Source of the DNA: Medicago truncatula | Taxonomy: Eukaryota; Streptophyta; Magnoliopsida; Fabales; Fabaceae | Direction: 5' to 3' | Assembly: GCF_003473485.1 (NCBI RefSeq) | Contig: NC_053044.1 | Span: 1,562,501-1,626,500, forward strand | Length of the DNA stretch: 64,000 nucleotides | Shown: piece by piece, positions 47,901 through 60,100 of the stretch | How the letters are laid out: every line of letters begins with the position of its first letter | Numbering within the stretch: the stretch's first letter is position 1 | The notes under the pieces: generated by a model | The model's database searches: none | What the model was told of the DNA's origin: nothing | Seen by the model: the letters and a program-made list of their open reading frames with translations, nothing else | Translations under genes and position numbers: made by a program

Positions 47901-50220
47901 ACTATAAAAAGCGTTTTGAAATTATTAGATTTCATCACAATAAAAGACAAACCAAATCCCTATTCTTTCTATTGCTATAGAAAATCAAAGTTTGAAGGTG
48001 GGGTAAACTCATGTGACTAACGTCCTTCTCAATGCATGTTTTCCACTACTTTTCCATCAAGACTTTAACAAATACATGTTTTACACTATTTTTCCATATT
48101 TTTTCATATTCTCTTGACCTTAACCTTTAATTGGAAACTAGACCGACACCCAACCACTAATAAGTTCCAATGGCTTCTCCCGAAAGGATTCCACGGACCA
48201 TGACATAAGTGCGAACGAACCTAAGGAGAAACACCAAAGAAGCCCATAACACAGAGCAAAGATGAACAACCAACAAGTTATGTGCCACATGAACACACAG
48301 ACTAAAGGTGAACATCCAACATGGTCCATGACACAAACCTTCCAAGCACAAATGGACGACTGAGAAGTAGAAGCCAAACCATACAAACACAATCGGGCCC
48401 CAAAGCCCACACCATCAAACTCGATCAGCACATGAGTAGATGCTACCAAGGTTTTTTACCAAGGAACCACTTGCACAAAGAAAGTTTCACCCTATGCATC
48501 AGATGCTCGACGGAAAGAGATCCACCAACAAAGATTATATCATTGGGTGAGCTTTCAGGTTCTTCTATCTTGTCTACTCGACACTAGCTATGGGTCAAAC
48601 CTAACAATATATGTCACACGTAACACATTAGTAGAAATAGATTCATGGCAAACCTATTAAACTTGATACATATTCAAAAAGGAAAATGCTATTTCCAGCG
48701 AAGGAAATGAATCAAGAATTTTTTCAGACACAGCTGACAAGTTTCAATTGCATGATTTATTTGTTCACTTCCTATTTTTCAGCCACACCTCCTTGAATTG
48801 TGGCAAATAGTGCATTGTGATTGGTTGCTCTTTATTCTTGAAGAATTCTTGATGTTATTTTTCTAGAGATATAACACTGCTCATTCTTCACAAAAAATGA
48901 TACTTGTCGATCAATAAATTTTATTTTATTTTTTTTTGAAAAAACTATGTCATATCAATAACTATTGGATTTACGGATAGAACAATTATTAATAGGGCTC
49001 CATTCATTATAAATTGGAGGGTTAATAAAAAAATTAAAATTGTAGATACCGTATCATATAGTTAATTAGAAATTTAATTCAACGTTTAACATATCAAACT
49101 TAAATTATTCACATATGTATTTCAATCAAATTAGGACGGCTGAATTAACTTTCTTCTTACGGTCAACATCAACTATATTTTATTCATGAGGAGAGGGACA
49201 GAGACAATAGCTTCATTCATGCCTTCAATCAAAAAAGTTTCAAATTTGGTGAATGGAGAACACGCAAGACTGAGGTGGAAGCGTGTTACTGTTGTGTATG
49301 ACTATACATCCTTAAAATTATTATTAAACTATTATATTTAACATTCATATATTTTAAAATTTCTCCTAAAAAACATTTATTGTAAAATTGGATTAAAAGC
49401 AAAAAGTTTTAAATAAAATAAATATATCATATACAAATTTAGGTAGGGACCGTTCATATAATAGAAGAGATAGTCAAAAATAAGTTATGTATGAAATATT
49501 AATACACTTTCAGGAACACCGAAGAAATCTATAATATAAGAGTGAGTATGTGGATCATCGCATTAAATTAAGGATTATGCTAGTTAACAAATGTTTTAAT
49601 GATGTTTGTTAATGATTTTAAAAAAATAAACAATTGATAACTTTTATGTACAATCAAAAGTTGTTTTATAATGTTTCAATATGATGAATACATAACTTTT
49701 AAGATAAATTTTTCACTTTACATTTCGTGTCATAATGATACATGTTAGCATTTCCTTTAAATTAAAAGTAACCATATAATTGAGTTCTAGACAAATCATT
49801 ATTACTCAAAATCTTAAGACAATATGCTTATATACGAGTCTTCTCACTTATACGTTGCTCAACATGTAATCTTTCATCTAATATGAATTTTTAACTCACC
49901 ATAAACATTCTCTCCCTATAGTATTAAGACTCTGTGTCGTTGATTAAGGAATCATTCCCGCTCCTCCACAAAGTCGAATCAGACCTTGATACCGTTGTTA
50001 GGACTTCTGAGGTAGCCTACATCATTGGGATAAATCGTCACATTGTACTAAAAACAACCACACAAGTCGGCCATATAAATAAGTTGCACTAAACTCTTCA
50101 TATATGATTAAGTCTTTCATGTGCTACCAAACTAATTAAATATGAAAAAGATTTGAATTCACTTTAGACGAATATACCTTTTCAAAATCAATAGGAGATT
50201 TTAGGCCAAATTACACTTTT
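44950..50220. other. Gene-poor interval with small elements
   Basis: No protein gene supported. A fold-back element of about 165 bp spans 45136-45298 (left GACGAATGTTTCTGAGATAC, right in reverse ACGAGTGTTTACGGAGTAC). A minus-strand LINE RNase H tail relic lies at about 46245-46480. (ATA)n occurs near 47263-47285. The frames at 48138-48587 have no recognisable domain. Confidence 0.45.
46245..46480 (-). mobile_element. LINE RNase H C-terminal relic
   Basis: The minus-strand sequence reads like the end of the plant LINE RNase H frame: RQTNKVAPKLTRV, then SSNIYDDVPSCIYHLLTYE, followed by a stop. Compare the ending of the frame at 14839. The adjoining poly(A) is not clear. Confidence 0.5.
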
Positions 50221-50224
50221 GGTC

Positions 50225-50361
50225 CCTTAACTTAGTTCAACTGGCAAAAATGCCGAAATTGTTAGGTCGGATGTCATGATCGGGGTTCGAACCCCGGTAC
50301 CTTCACTTGTGTGTGAGTTTATAATGGCTTTGCCATTTCGTCTATTTATAAAAAAAAAAAA
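50225..50361 (+). mobile_element. tRNA-related SINE
   Basis: An A-box-like TTAGTTCAACTGGCAAAAAT, then a B-box-like GGGGTTCGAACCCCGG, then an A-run at about 50349-50360. Same general type as the copies at 26033 and 32607 but in plus orientation. The flanking duplication is uncertain. Confidence 0.6.
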
Positions 50362-50808
50362 CTTAATTTAAATCATAAATTTGAAGCTAATAATAAACAC
50401 AACCGCGGGATAATAACATCTATTAGAAAGAAGAAGGAAAAAAGTATAATAATATCAATATTATGGATCCTATTAAAGTGAACAACTCATGTGAAAAATT
50501 ACATTTTACTCATTTTAGAGGATCAAAATTCCAATTTTATCATGTAAGTCATGTCTTACATATTCATAACCAATATTTTAACAACAGATAAAATCACACA
50601 ATTACAACCGATTCAACTATAAACCGACACACTTCAATTATATTACCAATTCAATCACTATATATATACTTATTTATAAATTAAGAAAAAAAAAATATAA
50701 AAAGCACTTTTTAATTTAAGAATGAGGTGTATCTTCAATAGTCAACATTACAACCGCGAAAGAGGTTGTTTCCATGTAATGCACGTTAGGTGACTTCCAA
50801 ACAGCCCT

Positions 50809-50816
50809 TATAAATA
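50809..50816 (+). promoter_or_regulatory. TATA box of the trehalose phosphatase gene
   Basis: TATAAATA lies about 30 bp before a pyrimidine-rich leader (CTTCTCTTCTCCTCTCTTC). A leader exon is inferred to end at 51165 before a GTAAGA donor. Its intron would end at the CCGTAG acceptor at 52369, eleven bases before the ATG. Confidence 0.6.
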
Positions 50817-52380
50817 CACATCTTCCTTCTCTTCTCCTCTCTTCTCTTTTCTTTCTCATTCCTAACTCTCATTATTATTGTTACTCTTTCTTCTTCTTAT
50901 TCTTGGTATGTTAATGTTATTTTTCTTTCTCTTTCACTTTCTTTTCTTAGGTTTTTCATTTAACTCTCACACGTGCACATTCTCTCTCTCTCTCTCTGTC
51001 TGTCTTTCTTTTATTATCTCACCAAACATGTTTCTAATATTAACTCTTTCTTACATATTTCATTTTTTGTTTTTGTTTCCATTTGTTTGAAGATTCTTGA
51101 GAGATTTTAAACTTGCAATTGTGAGCTAAATATTTTGAAGTAGCTGGAGTTAAAGCTTGTATTAGGTAAGAATTCTTTCATGTTTCTTGTTCTTCTTTAT
51201 TTGTTTTTTTTTTTTTTAGGAAATTCTTATGTATTTGTTGTTTTTTTTTTAAGATTCTTGAAACTTGGTTTCTTGCAATGTGCAATGTTTTTTGTTTGTT
51301 ATTATTTTAATGGAGATTCCGTATATTTGTTGACTTTCTATTGTTTTGGTATTATACTTTTGTGTTTTGAACCTTTCGTGTTGCTTTCCTTTGCCTTTTA
51401 CTAATGGTTATTATTCAATATTGCTGAATTTTTTTTCTTTATTCTTTTGTACTTTCTTTTGATTTGGTCATATTCTTGACCACTTTTTTTTTAATTATTT
51501 ATTTATTTGGAACAAAACGTGCCTTTTTTTTAATAACTTATTTCATAGGGTAAAATGATTAGGTAGTTATGATGTTGAGCTAAGTGACTTCGAAGAAGTT
51601 TTAAATCGGAGGTTCAGGTTCGAACCCAAAAAACTAACATAATCACTAATTATCAACATTTGGTTATAAAAAGAAACCAATAATGTATGTGCATACCAAA
51701 TTGTAATTTTTTTTTTCTTTTTCTTTTGTGTGAATCGAGTATCGTCTGCGTGAAATGGTAAACGTGTTGAAACTTGAAATATCGACTATTGATTTTCTCG
51801 GTTTAGTTTGAAATCACTATGATAGGAGACAAATCTTCTTTGCAATAATGGCTGAATCAGTTTTTTCAGTTTTTTATTCCCATGTTCTTTGTATAATTGT
51901 TTGTTGTCATGTCATGATCATGTGATGTAAAACTATTCTCAACCGTTCAATAACAAGTAAAATAATATTATAATAATAATCAAGAAATTGATTAAAAAAA
52001 TCAGATTGTGAAGTTGACATCAATCTTCATTGGAAGTAGAAGTCTGCTAGAATTTATGGTCTAAAGAAGAATACTACCAAACAAAAGTTTGAAAAAGTTT
52101 ATGTTATTTTTTATATCATGATGGCTATTTGAGATGGTAACATGACCAATTCTTCAACCTATTAAATTATGCATATGCAGAGTCAATATCAATTACAAAG
52201 TCCTAACTTATGAAACTGATATTTTAACTTTTCAATAGCTTCTAATAGTGACAAAAATGTTGTTTTTGTTTTGTTAAAAGTTTTGGTTTTGAAGTAGATA
52301 TTTGGTACACATCAATTTTGTTCTAATTTAAGGTCTTACATTGTTGCAATCTTGTAAATTTCTCCGTAGATCTGGATCCA

Positions 52381-55179
52381 ATGGACCTGAAGACAAATCA
52401 TACTCCTCGCATTGCTGATACTGCAACCTTAACGAGGACAAGATCAAGGCTCGGTGCAGGCGCGCCTTCGAGTCTGTCATGCTCTCCTACAAATACTTCA
52501 ACTTTTCTGCACGGTCCATCGCTAACGATTCCACGGAAGAAGATAGGAATTCTTGATGATGTTCGTTCTAATGGTTGGCTTGATGCAATGAGATCATCGT
52601 CTCCTACTCACAAGAAAATATCTATGGATATTGGTCATGGTGTTGCATCTTCTGAAGCTGATGCTGCTTATTTAACCTGGCTGGTATGAAACACATACTA
52701 GTACTAACTCTATGTAATTTGTTGTGGAAGTTCGGTTTGCGCAGTTTCCTTATTCGTTTCCTCTTTTATAATTTTTGCAGCTAGAGTTTCCATCAGCAAT
52801 TGGGGCCTTCGAACAAATTACTAATCTTGCTAAAGGCAAGAAAATAGCACTGTTTCTTGATTACGATGGGACTCTTTCGCCAATTGTTGACAATCCTGAG
52901 CGTGCTTTCATGTCCGAAAACGTATGTAATATTTTGCAAAGGCGAATGCTTACAATAAATTTTCTAACTTTGTAAAAAGAGTGTGTTTCTAGCATTATTT
53001 TTCTTCTCTTGTTTTGATTTAACTGATTCTGATCATGTAACATCTGCAGATGCGTGCTGCGGTGAAAAATGTGGCAGAATATTTTCCAACTGCAATAATT
53101 AGCGGAAGAAGTCGTGAAAAGGTAGCTGAAGAATTCTACTATGAAATAAAACTGTTATCTTGTACTTCATTTTTCTCTTTTATGCTTACTAACACCTGCA
53201 TATCGAGAAATGTAAATGACAAACTTCCATGTTTGTACTAGCTCAGTGGTAAGAGCTCGACCTTGTAACCTCAAGGGACAGAGTTCAAATCCCCTCTGGT
53301 ACAGTTGAAAAAAGACCATTAGTGTCACTTTACTTGTAAAAAAATGTTCGTGTTAGGTTTTGATTCCAAACATTGTTGCACCTTATTTCTTCAGGTACAT
53401 GAATTTGTTGGATTAACAGATCTCCATTATGCTGGTAGTCATGGAATGGACATAATTGGTCCTCTTAGACAGTCTATATCTGATAATCACCCTAACTGCA
53501 TTAGGTCTACTGATAAGAAGGTACCAGTTTTTAATTCATCGTTTCTATCTAGCATATGTTTCTGATATTACTTCACTTTGTCTATCTAGTTCTAGAAGTA
53601 TCTTTCTAAAGGGTCCCTATATTGATTTATAATCTTCTAAAATTACAGGGTAAGGAAGTTAATTTATTCCAACCTGCTGCTGAATTCCTGCCTATGATCG
53701 ATGAGGTATGCATAACGTATATATGAAAAATACTTCAATTCAATCACCTATCAATTTTTATTCTAGATTGAAATACGTTGTTATCCTAGCCTGTGTAGCA
53801 CCACCGGCATTTCACATCACAGGCCAGTCTGGTGTCCAACACCGACAGATGTATTTACATTGAAATATTTCATTTTCTCAAGTTATTATTGGTGTCAGCA
53901 TGTCCTTCTTACTGTTAGTGCCGTGCTCGGCGTCTATGTTAGTGCTTCATAGATCATGACTGGCTCATGTTTATGCAGGTCCGTAAGTTGCTCACTGAGT
54001 CTACAAAAGACATCAAAGGAGCAAAAATTGAGAACAACAAGTTTTGTGTGTCTGTACATTATCGTAATGTAGAGGAGGAGGTACTGTCTACTACTCCATT
54101 CCTTCCTTTTTGGTTCTCGCTCATGTATAAAGTTGCATTGAACTTTGAAAACGACAAAAACATAGGAACAAATTTTTTATACATGAGCGAGAACCAATAT
54201 TGTTTTGTCAATGAATCGGTAGTTTTTCTGCGTAAAATGATTTCATTTTTAACCAACTTATCACACATTTCATCATGGTTATTGTGTTGTTTCCTCTTAA
54301 TTTAGTTTCACTTTCATATAATGTACAGAGTTGGGATTTGGTGGCTCAACGCGTTTTTGATATTATGAAGGACTATCCACATTTACGATTAACTCATGGT
54401 CGGAAGGTACTATTTCAGTTCTAGACCTAGAATTTTCTACTCATTTTACAAGAGACATAACTTGTTACAAAACTTTAGTAGTTTAGGTTCACTAATTTCC
54501 ATGTTCCTTTTAAGAGACATATCTGTTATTCAACTTGGTAACATATGTTTACCGATAATGTTCAGGTTTTAGAGGTTCGACCAGTGATTGACTGGGATAA
54601 GGGAAAAGCTGTTACATTTTTGCTTGAATCACTTGGTGAGTTAATTTGTTGATTATGTAATGGTTAGTTTGCGTGTATTCAAGGATCAGAAATTTGTATT
54701 GCAGTAACTGACACTAGACATGTTTTCATTTAGGACTTAACGACGACGATGATGTGCTAGCTATATATATTGGTGATGATCGGACTGATGAAGATGCATT
54801 TAAGGTTATTATGATGCTATACTTAAATTGAATGTTCATTGATTTTTCTTTTCCTTACTTTATATAACTGATATAAAATGAACTGTAACAGGTTTTGAGT
54901 GAGGTTAATAAAGGCTTTGGAATCTTAGTCTCTTCCGCTCCTAAAGAAAGCAACGCGGTTTACTCTCTTTGTGATCCTTCAGAGGTAATTCTTATGGTTG
55001 TAATTTAGTTTATATGATTCCTTTGACAGTTTTGTTGCAATTTTGTACTTTGGAATAATGTTTGCATCATTAGGGCCTTGTTTGGATAAACAACTTATTT
55101 AAAGTCAAACTTGTGGCATATGCAGGTCATGGAATTTCTCAAGTCACTTGTGGTATGGAAATCAAGCTCTACAGTATAA
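52381..55179 (+). CDS. Trehalose-6-phosphate phosphatase (TPP)
   Basis: TPP removes phosphate from trehalose-6-phosphate, a sugar signal, giving trehalose. Eleven exons join in frame: 52381-52683, 52781-52921, 53050-53121, 53395-53520, 53649-53705, 53979-54080, 54329-54406, 54566-54635, 54734-54804, 54892-54984 and 55126-55179. Together they encode 388 residues, the usual plant size. HAD-phosphatase motifs are intact: [13 protein letters not shown] with the catalytic Asp pair near residues 128 and 130, [20 protein letters not shown] and [11 protein letters not shown] (about 330-340). The N-terminal 100 residues are Ser/Thr-rich, as in plant TPPs, possibly a targeting or regulatory region. Intron 3 contains a tRNA-like sequence and intron 6 a perfect inverted repeat. 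A 1.2-kb leader intron is inferred upstream. Which TPP paralogue it is cannot be told here. Confidence 0.95.
53234..53303 (+). repeat. tRNA-like sequence in TPP intron 3
   Basis: Seventy bases run from TGTACTA to TGGTACA. The two ends can pair over seven positions (one G-T pair). An A-box-like TAGCTCAGTGGTAAGAGC forms a D-arm. GAGTTCAAATCCCC resembles a T-arm B-box. The anticodon stem does not pair properly, and no standard CCA-ready tRNA is formed. It is more likely a SINE head or tRNA relic than a working tRNA gene. An A-run follows at 53338. Confidence 0.6.
54111..54196. repeat. Perfect 21-bp inverted repeat in TPP intron 6
   Basis: 54111-54131 (starts TGGTTCTCGCTCATG) is the exact complement of 54176-54196 (ends AGCGAGAACCA), with a 44-bp loop. 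It could fold as a stable hairpin in the intron RNA. Confidence 0.9.
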
Positions 55180-55184
55180 TGTAT

Positions 55185-57165
55185 AGATGAGAATATACTC
55201 AACTATACTATATATTAAAGATAGATTCTGTTTTTGAGTTTGGTTCAGAAAATTTCAATTTTCAAGGGTTTCTTGGAGCAGATTTAAGCTCTGAAGAAGA
55301 CCTCAAGATAGGAATAACATTTTCATTACTTAGTTTTTTTTTTGCTCAAAGCTCTTGTGGAAGCTGTAAATTCATGGCTCATGATTATTATATATCTCAG
55401 AAAGATTATCAAAATCTACCAAGGGGGGTTATTTTGTCCCTAGAAAAGAATACTCCTATTATTTAATTTATTTTCTTTCTGAATTATTGGATACTGCCCT
55501 TAACCAGCAAATGAAGGGAATTGTTCCTTTATTTTTTCCTTTCTATTTAAGGGAGAATTCTTATGTGTTCATTTTTTTATATGTAATTTGGAATTCGATG
55601 TCATTAATATATATTACCTATTTTATGTAATTTTGATTATCATTATGTGCTTCATGGTGCCTTGTTTCTTTTGTCCCTCACTCATATCTCTTGTTAGTAT
55701 CTTGTAAATCTTGAATTTGAATCATTCTAAAAGAGATTCTATGAAATGTGAAACACTTTTGTGAAGTAAATTACTTTTAAATCTCTCATAAATAGCATAG
55801 TTCAATAAGTCCTTGAAATAAATGGAGCAAACTTTCCTACCCTCATGTTTCTAAAATAATAAACATATTTTTAAAACGAAAATGCTAACAAGTGCTTTTG
55901 GAGGTGATATACACTTGTGAGCGATATATTTTGTTTGGAAATTTACATTTTTCTTTCTTTAAATTTTAGATGTATATATCCGAAGTGATGTTGGTGTATG
56001 AAAATCCCTCCTTTAAAATAAAAGAATATTGAGCTAACAAATAATATGTTGTCTAAACGAATTATACAAAGCCGGAAATGAGAAAAGTCTCTACGAGCTT
56101 TCAAGGAAAACACACAAATTTGTATTTTCAATAAAATAACGTGTTAAAAACTTAAAATAAAATAAAATAAAATAAAAAGTTTATGTGAATCAATTTTAAC
56201 ATAGTTTATATTTCCATCTGTATTTACAAATGGATCTTCAATGTATGAGATTAAATTCAAGGCTACATTTTTGAAAATTAATTTAAGTAATCTTGAAATT
56301 TATTAAAACACTAATTTGAGGACACATTTCATATGAAAAATACTTATTGAAAAATTAGTTCTGAGAACCTATAAAATCATAAACTAGTTTTCTAGAATAA
56401 TTATACGTAGAATAAAAGGAATAAAGGATCATATGAACTTCTTACTACTACAATCTTTGTATTTTTCTCTAAAACTACGAAACCAAGTGTTATTAGTTAT
56501 ATGCGCGGGTGCAGGTAGCAAGTATCAAGGGTAAAAGCTCATGTATGGCCCAGTCCAATTCCTTACACAGATAGGAAGAATCTACTTATTACCTCCACCC
56601 CCTCTTTTATAAAATGGGTTTTTTCTATCATGTATAAATTCGTACATGTTAAGAAGTTTAAAATAATAACTTTGTATTGGAACTTGTTCATTTTATATTA
56701 GATATGTAACTTTCTAATAAATTATTGTTGTTTTTTAATAAAAAATTACTAGTTCGGGTTGCTTTAAAATGTGCAATATTGCATATGTTAGACAAACTCT
56801 AAATAAATATACATGTGCATGTTCCAATCCGTTTTTAACACGAAAACTAGATATTAACCATTCATTAAATACTTTCATTAACTCAAAGAAAATTTTAAAT
56901 ATATTTTATGCTTGAATATTATAAATTAAAAAATATATCTTCTTCCCATCTACAAGCCTTTATATCTACCTAAACAGAAACATGCAGCAGATGCAAGCAT
57001 TTTCTCTTGTATATTTTTTTTTGCATTTCTCCAATTGAATTGGAACCACCATTCCAATCCAACATTCACATACCCCATCCATCATTCTGTACACTTACCA
57101 TTCTAAATACCATCCCTCAAAAACCATAAAATTCAAATTGGATCACAATATAACCAAATAAAAAT
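55185..57165. other. Intergenic between TPP and invertase genes
   Basis: The 3' flank of TPP is followed by AT-rich DNA, including an (AAAAT)n-like run near 56153-56176. Possible invertase promoter sequence lies near 56960 (TTTATATCTACC). No gene or clear element ends. Confidence 0.4.
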
Positions 57166-57169
57166 AAAA

Positions 57170-60100
57170 ATGAAGGCTAGTCCTTCAAATGATAACCATG
57201 CTCTACACACCCCATTGCTGGAAAGTAAACAAAAATCATCAAAGTTTATCTTTGTGACATTTGGTTCCATTGTATTTCTAATGTCAATGGTTGCACTTGC
57301 ATTGACAATAAACCAAATCCAAAATTCCTTGGAAAGTATTGAAATTACTCCTCTTACTAACATTTCTTCAAGTGAAAAATTGCCTAGAGGGGTTGCTCAA
57401 GGGGTTTCAGCCAAGTCAAATCCATCTCATTTCAATGAAGTTTCATATAATTGGACAAAAGATATGTTTTCTTGGCAAAGAACAGCTTTCCACTTTCAAC
57501 CCCAAAATAATTGGATGAATGGTAAGAATAACTAAGCTTATGTTTTCTGGGTCATGTTAACTACTGTCCTGATTACACTAGTTAATGAAACAAAAAAGAA
57601 ATTTTTTGAATGAAAAAAGTATTTTTCTTTATACTTTTAAGAGTTTGACAACATATCTTTCAAGATAATTTTACTATATTTGATTCCTTAAAAGTATCTC
57701 AGGAGTATTTGTTAGCATTTCCTTTTTTTCCATGCACATGTTGAATTTTAGTTCGCTACATGTATATTTAGTAGAATCAAGATGAGTCGTAATTTAAAAT
57801 AAAAGTTTCAACAAAATCACAATATCACAATTTTTAATCAAATCTAAAATGATTTCATATATTTTTTTTAATTTCTCATTTGTCCAACATCTTCTGTCAA
57901 TGTCTTTCCTTGAATGGTAGGTGATCAGTGATGATTAATTTCCAATTCTGTATTTTCTTCCTTTGGTTTTTTTTTATTACTATTAATTTTGATTATGAGA
58001 CTAATCAACAGCATCTCATTGACTTTTTGGGGTTCTTGTTACGTGCGGATGTTTGGCTGACTTGGCTTAGATCCCAGCGGTATGTTTTATCTTTTTATTT
58101 GTGATTTTCTTTTTCAGTGGATCTTTTCTTATTTTTTATTTTTTGATACGAAATGGACCTTTTCTTATTAATTGAAAATAAAATAAATTAAATGAATTAA
58201 CAAGACAAAGAGAAATATATTACCAACCACAAAACATTTTATCTAACATAAGAAGAGTCGGAATAGAACACAAAAAGTTTAACAAGCACATAAAAGCCTA
58301 AACTTTGAATAATGCAACATGTCAAAAAGTCTAAACTTTGAAAGAGATTAAACCATCAATTATTCCGTTCTTTCCAAAATACAAAAGCACATAAAAACCA
58401 AATTAAATGTAAAAGATATCAAAGAGATACTGAGTTTTCCCCATCTGATCAAATTGAATAAAGTGGTCCAATAAATAAGACGGGTCTACTGAAGAGATAC
58501 CAATTCAATTCCGAACAAATGCTAAATATTGTCGAAGTAATTGTAACTCAAAAACCACACTCACTCACACATAGTTGAGAATCTTGTTGAATAATTCAAC
58601 ATGTAAATAAATTAACTTTAGTTGGGATCTGATAGCAGAGAAGATGCCAAACAAATAAAGAGACGTTTAAAAGAACATGTTTATGCCGAATAAAATCTGA
58701 AAGAAGTGAATTATTGGATATGTCAACATAAGTTAATAATTGACTGTATAGCCTTTAACAAGATCTTGATGCCATGGCATTCATCCACTACACCAACCTG
58801 CAAAACAATGTTGTGAAGCAAAGCAAAGCAAAACACTTTTCTAACATCTCCTCCTCCCACGCAAACAACCACAACCTCCACTTCCACACATCTCCTCCCT
58901 CACCCCAGCCTAAATAAAACATGTATGTAACAACTTACAATCGAGTTTGTGAGAGATCCTAAGATAACCCCCCCCCCCCATGCAAACAACCACGGTCTCC
59001 ACTTCTACACCTCTCCTCCCCTCACCCAACCTAAATAAAACATGCATGTAACAGCTAACAATCGAGTTTATGAAAGCACATAAGATAGCCCCCCCTCCCA
59101 ACCTAGAATCCGTCCAGAAAAAAGTATTGACCCCACCTCCAACGATCCTCCACAAATTATCATCAAACCAAACACCCATACTCTAGCACGCCAATCCTTC
59201 CCTTCTCCTTTCCTCGATCGCCTACTTCTTCATTGTAACGAGCCAACAAAACTTCATACCACATCCATGAGTCCCAATTGACCCACAGAAATGAATGATA
59301 CATGTGGGAGCTTTGAATAAATAATACTTGTGGGAGCATTTTAGTTAATTATAATACTAAAATTGTCTTGATATCTTTATTATTTGTCGATGAATGTTCT
59401 TTGGTAGAATCAATTCATACCCCAAAAATTGTAGATTTAACTCTCGCTATCAGTTCCTATAAGCACTCTTTTAGCTTTGATGTTTGTTCTAGTGAGCCTA
59501 TGAAACCCAACTTCATTAAGAAAAATCTATAAAAAATTATTTTCATTATTTAGGATAATTTATTAACAATTTTTTTAACGCACAAATTCATGTGGGTTCT
59601 ATCAGATCATGTGAACAAATTTATGTGGCCAGTGCTCCTCATTTATATTTGTATACTTGTAAATTTGTTCATATATAAATCGAGTCAAAAATTGAGTTTG
59701 GATACATACACTTAAAATCTTACATTTTTTATAATATATGGTTGCAAAATCATTTTTTAGACTAACTCCGTCCCTAATTATAAGACCCTTTTGAGAATTT
59801 TTTTTGTCCTTTTTTATAAGACCCCTTTGTTATTTCCAACTACATTAATTATTTCTTTAGATACATGCCCATATTCATTATACATTTTTTTTTTCCAATC
59901 AACAATAAATAACATATGGAAAACATAAATTAACTCTCTCTTAAGGATAAAATTGTAAAAACAATAACGATTACAAACAACTTTAATATAAATATCAATT
60001 TTCTTAATTTCCGTGATTTTAACAAAAAAAATCTTACATATAGGGACGGATGTAGTATATTTTTATCTCTTATCATGAAAACCTAAAAAGTAAAATAAAT

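Noticed and set aside
48138-48587. Overlapping frames on both strands
   Set aside because: No domain, no splice structure and balanced frames on both strands; judged chance.
53234-53303. Functional tRNA gene in the TPP intron
   Set aside because: The anticodon stem does not pair and the T-arm is irregular, so it is listed only as tRNA-like.
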